This document shows, piece by piece, positions 58,767-64,000 of a DNA stretch of 64,000 nucleotides (the first letter of the stretch is position 1; each line of letters begins with the position of its first letter). The stretch covers positions 1 through 64,000 of the forward strand of contig NZ_BDQM01000006.1 of the NCBI RefSeq assembly GCF_002207865.1, given 5' to 3'. The translations under genes and the position numbers were made by a program. The notes beneath the pieces were generated by a model. It was not told the origin of the DNA, did no database searches, and was given only the letters and a program-made list of their open reading frames with translations. Source of the DNA: Colwellia marinimaniae. Lineage in GTDB: Bacteria; Pseudomonadota; Gammaproteobacteria; Enterobacterales; Alteromonadaceae.

Positions 58767-60116
58767 ATGGAAAAGTTACTGATTGTTGATGATGATCTCG
58801 GTATACAAAAACAATTGAAATGGAGCTTAGCTGATTACGACGTGGTCTTAGCGGATACCCGAGAGAGTGCTATTGCCGCAGTGAGACGCCATGAGCCTAA
58901 TGTAGTCACTTTAGATTTAGGTTTACCGCCAGATGCCACTAATGCTAGCGAAGGCTTAGCCACGTTAAAACAAATACTGGAGCTTGCCCCTCATACCAAG
59001 GTTATTGTTATAACCGGTAATGATGATCGAAGTAATGCCTTAAAAGCCATAGAAATGGGCGCTTATGATTTTTACCAAAAGCCCGTTGATGCCGATGTTA
59101 TTAATGTCATTGTTTCTCGCGCTTTTAGTTTGGCAAAGATAGAAAAAGATAACCGCAATATGAAGTCTGTGGTGGGTTGTGACACAGGTATTATTGGTAG
59201 TAGTGAAAGTATTGATAAACTACGCCTTATGGTGCAACGTATTGCTCCTACTCTAATCACCACGTTATTACTCGGTGAAAGTGGTACCGGTAAAGAAGTC
59301 ACTGCCAAAGCCATTCATAAAGTGAGTGATCGTAGTGATAAACCTTTTATTGCCATTAATTGTGCTTCTATCCCGGAAAATTTATTAGAGAGTGAATTAT
59401 TTGGTTTTGAAAAAGGTGCTTTTACCGGGGCTCACAAAACCACGTTGGGAAAAATAGAATGTGCTCAAGGCGGCACACTATTTTTAGATGAAATAGGTGA
59501 TATGCCTTATCACTTACAAGCCAAATTATTACGCTTCTTACAAGAAAAAGTAATTGAGCGCTTAGGTGGCCGTAAAGAGATAGCGGTTGATGTTCGTATT
59601 ATTTGTGCCACCAACCAAGATCTAGAAAGTATGGTCGCGCAGAAAACATTCCGAGAAGATCTTTTTTACCGTATTACTGAAATAACCATTAATATTCCAC
59701 CATTACGTGATCGAGATGAAGATGTACTTATTTTAGCTAACTTCTTTTTACAGCAATATGCTGGCGAGTATAAGCGCAATGTCAAATCGTTTGCCGATGA
59801 TGCGTTATATGGTTTAAGACACCATAAGTGGCCGGGTAATATTCGTGAATTACAAAATAAAGTTAAATCGTCGGTAATTATGTGTACCGGTAGTCAAATT
59901 AGTGCTTTTGATTTAGGCTTTTTTGATAAGGAAAATGCCGAGTATGAGTTGTCGTTAAATTTACGTGCGGTGCGTGAACAAGCCGAAACTATTGCGATTC
60001 AAAAAGCCTATGCCTTGACGGAAGGAAACATGTCAAAAACGTCGGAATTATTGGGTATCACCAGACCGACGCTTTATTCATTAATAGAAAAGTATAAAAT
60101 TGCCATTAATATTTAA
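58767..60116 (+). CDS. prsR: PEP-CTERM system sigma-54 response regulator PrsR
   Basis: 449 residues. The receiver domain has acidic DDD near the N-terminus and phospho-acceptor D50 (VVTLDLGLPPD). The AAA+ domain has GESGTGKEV (Walker A), EKGAFTGAHK (the GAFTGA loop that contacts sigma-54) and GGTLFLDEIGDMP (Walker B). A Fis-type helix-turn-helix (EGNMSKTSELLGITRPTLYSLIEKY) ends it. It should activate sigma-54 promoters of the adjacent exopolysaccharide genes. Confidence 0.95.
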   Translation: MEKLLIVDDDLGIQKQLKWSLADYDVVLADTRESAIAAVRRHEPNVVTLDLGLPPDATNASEGLATLKQILELAPHTKVIVITGNDDRSNALKAIEMGAYDFYQKPVDADVINVIVSRAFSLAKIEKDNRNMKSVVGCDTGIIGSSESIDKLRLMVQRIAPTLITTLLLGESGTGKEVTAKAIHKVSDRSDKPFIAINCASIPENLLESELFGFEKGAFTGAHKTTLGKIECAQGGTLFLDEIGDMPYHLQAKLLRFLQEKVIERLGGRKEIAVDVRIICATNQDLESMVAQKTFREDLFYRITEITINIPPLRDRDEDVLILANFFLQQYAGEYKRNVKSFADDALYGLRHHKWPGNIRELQNKVKSSVIMCTGSQISAFDLGFFDKENAEYELSLNLRAVREQAETIAIQKAYALTEGNMSKTSELLGITRPTLYSLIEKYKIAINI

Positions 60117-60135
60117 CAGCTTCATATTTGAGGAT

Positions 60136-60178
60136 AAGTAATAGCACGGATAATTATTTATCCTCAGTGCTATTACTT
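60136..60178. terminator. hairpin at the convergent end of prsR and the ATPase gene
   Basis: AAGTAATAGCAC (60136-60147) pairs perfectly with GTGCTATTACTT (60167-60178), with an inner GGATA/TATCC. It overlaps the 3' end of the minus-strand ATPase gene. No long T-run is present. Confidence 0.55.
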
Positions 60179-61194
60179 TGTAGTTCAGCTAACTCGCGAC
60201 TTTTTTGCTTTAAAAGCTTATCAATATAGCGGGTCATTTTAACTTTTTGTTGAATCGAACCTTCTAATATTTCTTCCACTTCTCGTAAAACATTCTTTAT
60301 ATTCTCAACATTTTCAGTTGAGTTGGGCAAAAGTGGCTGAGATTTACGGTTATTTTCTAGGCTTGTGCTATTAAGGGATCCCGTTAGTTCTTCAGACATT
60401 TCCTGAGCAACTTCATTAATGACTTTACAATTTATGTTACTGAGTTCTTCGAGGAAACCAAACAATAATAGCCGATCAACAAAGATATTTATTTTTCTCG
60501 GTACCCCGAGCGTTTTTTCAAAAATCAGTTGAAAAGCATCATCGCTAAATAAGTCCTCTTTAGTGTAATTCGCCTGGGCTAGCCTGTGATTAATATAACC
60601 TTTAACTTCTTGTTCATTAAGGGGTTTTAAATGAGCGGAAGCAATAATACGTTGCCTAAATTGTTCCATATCGGGTGCAGAAATAATGGTTTTTAACTCT
60701 TCTTGACCTAATAAGAAACTTTGAATAAGAGGCTTATTATCGAGCTGAAAGTTAGAGAGCATTCGTAATTCTTCTACGGTTTCTGCCGGTAGATTTTGTG
60801 CTTCATCAACAATCAGCAAAGCACGTTTACCCTGTTTATTTAAGCCGATTAAAAACTGTTCAATGGCTTGTAATTTATCCGCCTTACTGTTACCAGTGAC
60901 GGTAATTTTAAACTCAGCTGCTACAAGCTCAAGTAATTCATCAGGAGATAAATTTGTGGTAACTAATTGAGCTGCGACAATATTTTCATCGGCAATATTG
61001 GCTAATAAATTACGGGCAATTGTTGTTTTTCCTGTGCCAACAGGACCAGTAATAACAATAAAGCCTTCACCTTGATCTAAGCCGTATTGTAAATAAGATA
61101 AAGCACGTTGATGATGGCTTGAGGCAAAGAAAAATCGAGGATCAGGGCTTAACTGGAAAGGTCGTTCACTAAAGCCATAGTAACTTTCATACAT
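60154..61194 (-). CDS. XrtA/PEP-CTERM system-associated ExeA-like ATPase
   Basis: 346 residues. MYESYYGFSERPFQLSPDPRFFFASSHHQRAL is the signature of the ExeA/PrsE-type family. Walker A is TGPVGTGKTTIARNLL, Walker B is ALLIVDEAQNLPAE, and sensor RMLSNFQL follows. A C-terminal charged coiled-coil part (270-346) is extra to the AAA core. It is the last gene of the minus-strand operon, one base from the outer-membrane protein gene. Confidence 0.93.
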   Translation of the reverse strand: MYESYYGFSERPFQLSPDPRFFFASSHHQRALSYLQYGLDQGEGFIVITGPVGTGKTTIARNLLANIADENIVAAQLVTTNLSPDELLELVAAEFKITVTGNSKADKLQAIEQFLIGLNKQGKRALLIVDEAQNLPAETVEELRMLSNFQLDNKPLIQSFLLGQEELKTIISAPDMEQFRQRIIASAHLKPLNEQEVKGYINHRLAQANYTKEDLFSDDAFQLIFEKTLGVPRKINIFVDRLLLFGFLEELSNINCKVINEVAQEMSEELTGSLNSTSLENNRKSQPLLPNSTENVENIKNVLREVEEILEGSIQQKVKMTRYIDKLLKQKSRELAELQSNSTEDK

Positions 61195-61195
61195 A

Positions 61196-62809
61196 TTAGA
61201 AATCTTTTGTTAAATTAATGGAAGCTCGGGCTTCAGTGTAAGTGTAACGCTCAACATTTGATTGTCTATCAAGATATTGTAGCGTAATAAAGGCCTTGAG
61301 AGATGACGCTAAGCTTTTATTATAACTGGCTGAGAATGTTTTATAAGTATCTTCTTGTCGAGGACCATCAGGTCTATATTTGTCAAAAATATTGTTACTG
61401 TAATCAATATAAACAATCACCTCACTTTTACTAGTCATACGACGAGTAACGCTAAAACGTGCCTCAAGATACTCATCTATTATACCGCTACTTAAACTTT
61501 CGCGTTCGCGGTTAGATAGATCTAGGGTAAAGGTAGTACGTGCTAGCGCTAACTGAGATTGCCATGCTAGTCGCTTATTCAAGGAAAACTTATTATCCTC
61601 AACTAGTTCAAGCGAACTAACAGGGACACTTTGAAAGTCACTAGTATCATCAGGTACCTGCCCAAAAGGTAAACAATCACTAACATTAAAGCTATTGTTG
61701 GGACACCAAACATCACCATTTACTTCTTGGTAATTATTTCGGTCAAATACTTCAATAGTTTCATGATAAGAAAGGCTATTAGTTAGCCGCCTAGTTCTAT
61801 GGGAAAAGTCTAGCTCATAAGAGTCACCAAAAAAACGGTTTGAATAGCTAGCGCTAAGTGATGTTCTTGCTGAGGGTTGCCAATCAATAGAGGTAGAAAT
61901 ATAGTGATCATGGCTATCATTAATAACGTTATTATATGATAAATCGATGATAAAGTGCTTAGCCACCTGATAGCGCAAACCTGGCCCCCAAGAAGGAATG
62001 GCCTCCGGATTACTGCCGGCTAAGGTACCGGTCACTCTCTCATGGTATAAACGAAAAAACGGGTTAATCTTATAAGGGGTAATAACACCAAGTTTGGCTT
62101 CAAATTGATAATTTTCACTGGTGAAACCACCGTCGATACCACTGAAACCACCACTTGCCCGGTTAGCAAATGAACCGTCGATTTGCCAAAAAACAGTGCG
62201 GGCAGCATTACCACTCTTACTATTAATTAGTACCGTGTAACCATGACTTTCACCGATACCATCTTCTGTATCTACTGCGCTAGAAATGAATGAGGAAAAT
62301 AGTGAATAATCACTGTTGGCACTGTCATATTGTAAGCCGGCTGATAGGTCTCGTTGCTGAACCGTATCGGCAGTAATTAGGTCGGCTAAACTATTGCCGC
62401 TATCATTTTTACTGACATTGGTTATTGAAGAGCTAGCAATGGCGGTTAGATTATCTTGCCACAGTGAATATGAGGCATTAGCCACTAGCGTTTGGTAATC
62501 ATCATTAAGTCCACTATCATGGCTGTAGGCTGCTAGTGTTTCAGTGCCGGCAAATGAAAACTGTAATTTTCTGGAGCTAAAATTAATACCAGCGCCAATA
62601 ATGAACTGGCTCACTAGACTCGATTTTTTATCTAATTGACTCAGCTCAATATTATTAGTGTAGGTTTCAGTTAGCCCTAAACTCGGCTCAAAGCGCCACT
62701 CACCCGCTAATGAGTTGGCAGATATAAATAAGCCAACTATTGCCAAGCAAGGTACTTTTGACAGAAAATTATTGGGTTTTTCTGCCATAGCCATATCCAT
62801 AATAGCCAT
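61196..62809 (-). CDS. XrtA-associated outer-membrane protein (TIGR03016 type)
   Basis: 537 residues with a signal peptide ending NSLAGEW, then a beta-rich protein starting EPSLGLTETYTNNIELS. Repeated aromatic and polar strand patterns and the ending RASINLTKDF fit a beta-barrel. Its first codons overlap the autokinase gene: ATG at 62809 has AAAGGA at a five-base distance, while ATG at 62788 is a second choice. Probably part of the polysaccharide export path. Confidence 0.88.
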   Translation of the reverse strand: MAIMDMAMAEKPNNFLSKVPCLAIVGLFISANSLAGEWRFEPSLGLTETYTNNIELSQLDKKSSLVSQFIIGAGINFSSRKLQFSFAGTETLAAYSHDSGLNDDYQTLVANASYSLWQDNLTAIASSSITNVSKNDSGNSLADLITADTVQQRDLSAGLQYDSANSDYSLFSSFISSAVDTEDGIGESHGYTVLINSKSGNAARTVFWQIDGSFANRASGGFSGIDGGFTSENYQFEAKLGVITPYKINPFFRLYHERVTGTLAGSNPEAIPSWGPGLRYQVAKHFIIDLSYNNVINDSHDHYISTSIDWQPSARTSLSASYSNRFFGDSYELDFSHRTRRLTNSLSYHETIEVFDRNNYQEVNGDVWCPNNSFNVSDCLPFGQVPDDTSDFQSVPVSSLELVEDNKFSLNKRLAWQSQLALARTTFTLDLSNRERESLSSGIIDEYLEARFSVTRRMTSKSEVIVYIDYSNNIFDKYRPDGPRQEDTYKTFSASYNKSLASSLKAFITLQYLDRQSNVERYTYTEARASINLTKDF

Positions 62810-63665
62810 AGATATCCTTTTTTGATCGAATGGTTTTATTCATGACTAAGCCTAAAGCAATATCACTATTTAACTGACTTACTGCTGCTTTAACGTCCTC
62901 TATTTTAGTTTTTGACTCTTCTACCACTACGATCGCTTGGCCGACAAGATCGGATAATACAGGCGTTTCGGTAACACCGAGTATTGGTGGGCAGTCAAAA
63001 ATAACGATACGGTCTGGGTAACGTTCGGCTAGCTCTTTCGCTAAATTTTCCATCCGTTCACTGGCCAATAACTCATTGGTTAAATGGTGTGGTTTACCGG
63101 CAGGAATTAGTTTTAAGTTTTCAATATTAGTACTATAAATAATATCGGAAAGCGATGTCACTTCAGCTAATAAATATTCGAGTAAGCCCTTTTTGCTATC
63201 AAACTCTAATTCTCTATGCAAACTAGGCCTAAGTACATCGGCATCAATTAGCAGTACTGTTTTATCCTGCTCTAAGGCGATACTTAATGCTAGGTTTATG
63301 GCGACATAGGTTTTGCCTTCATTAGGGTGAGAGCTGGTCACCATAATCAAGTTACTATTATGTAGGGTTTTTGATGCTAAGCCAAAAGCATTATTTAATA
63401 GTTTGCGTTTTATATGGCGAAATTCTTCTTGGATATGATGAGCGCTATCTGGGCTATAAATAAAGCCTCGCTCATTTAATCTATCACCATTTAAAATAAT
63501 CTTATCTTTATTACTTGTGCTGTTGTGCTCTGGTGCTCCAGCTACTGAGCTATTAGTTGCCTCTGCAGTAGTTGCCGCAGTAATAACTTCATGCTCAGCG
63601 CTCTGAGCTGTTTTTTCTTGCTGGGCTAATTTTTGTTTAGCTAGGGCTTTTTCAATGGTACTCAT
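62769..63665 (-). CDS. XrtA-associated tyrosine autokinase
   Basis: 298 residues of the BY-kinase family. The Walker A variant TSSHPNEGKTYVAINLALSIA is followed by Walker A' LLIDADVLRPSLHRELE and Walker B VIFDCPP. The C-terminus YGYYGYGYGRKTQ is a tyrosine-rich tail that is the usual phosphorylation cluster. The kinase works with the chain-length protein whose gene ends two bases upstream. Confidence 0.93.
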   Translation of the reverse strand: MSTIEKALAKQKLAQQEKTAQSAEHEVITAATTAEATNSSVAGAPEHNSTSNKDKIILNGDRLNERGFIYSPDSAHHIQEEFRHIKRKLLNNAFGLASKTLHNSNLIMVTSSHPNEGKTYVAINLALSIALEQDKTVLLIDADVLRPSLHRELEFDSKKGLLEYLLAEVTSLSDIIYSTNIENLKLIPAGKPHHLTNELLASERMENLAKELAERYPDRIVIFDCPPILGVTETPVLSDLVGQAIVVVEESKTKIEDVKAAVSQLNSDIALGLVMNKTIRSKKDIYGYYGYGYGRKTQ

Positions 63666-63667
63666 GG

Positions 63668-64000
63668 CTAAAAGATCCTTTTCAATGGCGTTGGGACTAG
63701 CTCAGGAAATACAAAATAACTAATAAATAGCACTAATAAACCGAGTAACATCAGATTTGAGCCAATAAAAATCATGGTTTTCTTTCTATGCCAGCTATGC
63801 AAGCCTAAGTTTTCATTGGCTGATACCACACCAAATATAGGCACTCCCGTGGCTTTTGATAATTGCACCGTAGAGGTGGCTACTGGGTTTAATTGGCTCA
63901 TTAAAAAAGATAAACCAATGCCAACACCAAAACCTAAGAAAGTGACTACAGCAAATAAAACATAGCGTTTTGGCCCTGAAGGCTTGGTTGCTATACGCGG
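63668..64000 (-). CDS. XrtA-system polysaccharide chain-length determinant (Wzz-like), C-terminal part
   Basis: Only the last 110 codons are inside the window; the gene continues past the right edge. The proline-containing segment PRIATKPSGPKRYVLF leads into a membrane helix (FAVVTFLGFGVGIGLSFL). A cytoplasmic part with LSKATGVPIFGVVS follows, then a last helix (MLLGLLVLFISYFVFPEL). It shares the operon with its cytoplasmic tyrosine kinase. Confidence 0.88.
   Translation of the reverse strand, partial: PRIATKPSGPKRYVLFAVVTFLGFGVGIGLSFLMSQLNPVATSTVQLSKATGVPIFGVVSANENLGLHSWHRKKTMIFIGSNLMLLGLLVLFISYFVFPELVPTPLKRIF

Overview
The window looks like the replication-origin region of a marine gammaproteobacterium of the Alteromonadales, most like Colwellia or its relatives. 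This rests on AT-rich coding sequence, a mioC-oriC-mnmG origin with GATC sites, the dnaA-dnaN-recF-gyrB order, and an XrtA/PEP-CTERM exopolysaccharide cluster. The genus is inferred from gene order and general recognition, not from a search.

Layout. 1-577 (minus): 5' end of a 16S rRNA gene with its leader and two tandem promoters. 821-13050: an E. coli-like block of yrdA, yrdB, aroE, tsaC, yrdD, smg, dprA, a LysM protein, def, fmt, rsmB and trkA, with purEK inserted between tsaC and yrdD. 13159-27143: a secreted gluzincin-like protein, trkH, an IMPACT-family protein, pepQ, slt, tusA, a second-type signal peptidase, a DksA-like protein and glyQS, with two non-coding repeat-like structures at 22183-22413 and 23511-23620. 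27295-33439 (minus): gyrB, recF, dnaN and dnaA; recF carries two perfect parS sites. 33882-43739 (plus): rpmH, rnpA, yidD, yidC, mnmE, mioC, oriC, mnmG, rsmG, parA and parB. Replication initiation, ParABS segregation and tRNA/rRNA modification therefore sit together around the origin.

43740-52183 is an accessory region. A mobile element of about 7 kb (about 45080-52107) is integrated at the 3' end of tRNA-Arg(CCG). It encodes a P4-type integrase, an AlpA-like regulator, a YagK/YfjJ (inovirus Gp2-like) protein with HUH and YxxK motifs, and small element proteins. It carries two cargo loci: a translationally coupled HipA-like kinase plus DUF3037 pair on the opposite strand, and a gene overlapping the integrase whose product ends in a RuvA domain III-like segment. 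Left of it (44516-45100) lie collapsed remains of an older related element: a broken integrase start, the Rep C-terminus, a divergent small gene and an att-like site. The older copy has no trace of the kinase/DUF3037 cassette at the corresponding place.

52411-64000 returns to chromosomal genes: an RND adaptor and pump pair, the PrsK/PrsR two-component system, and the divergent exopolysaccharide operon (chain-length protein, tyrosine autokinase, TIGR03016 outer-membrane protein, ExeA-like ATPase). This operon runs off the right edge.
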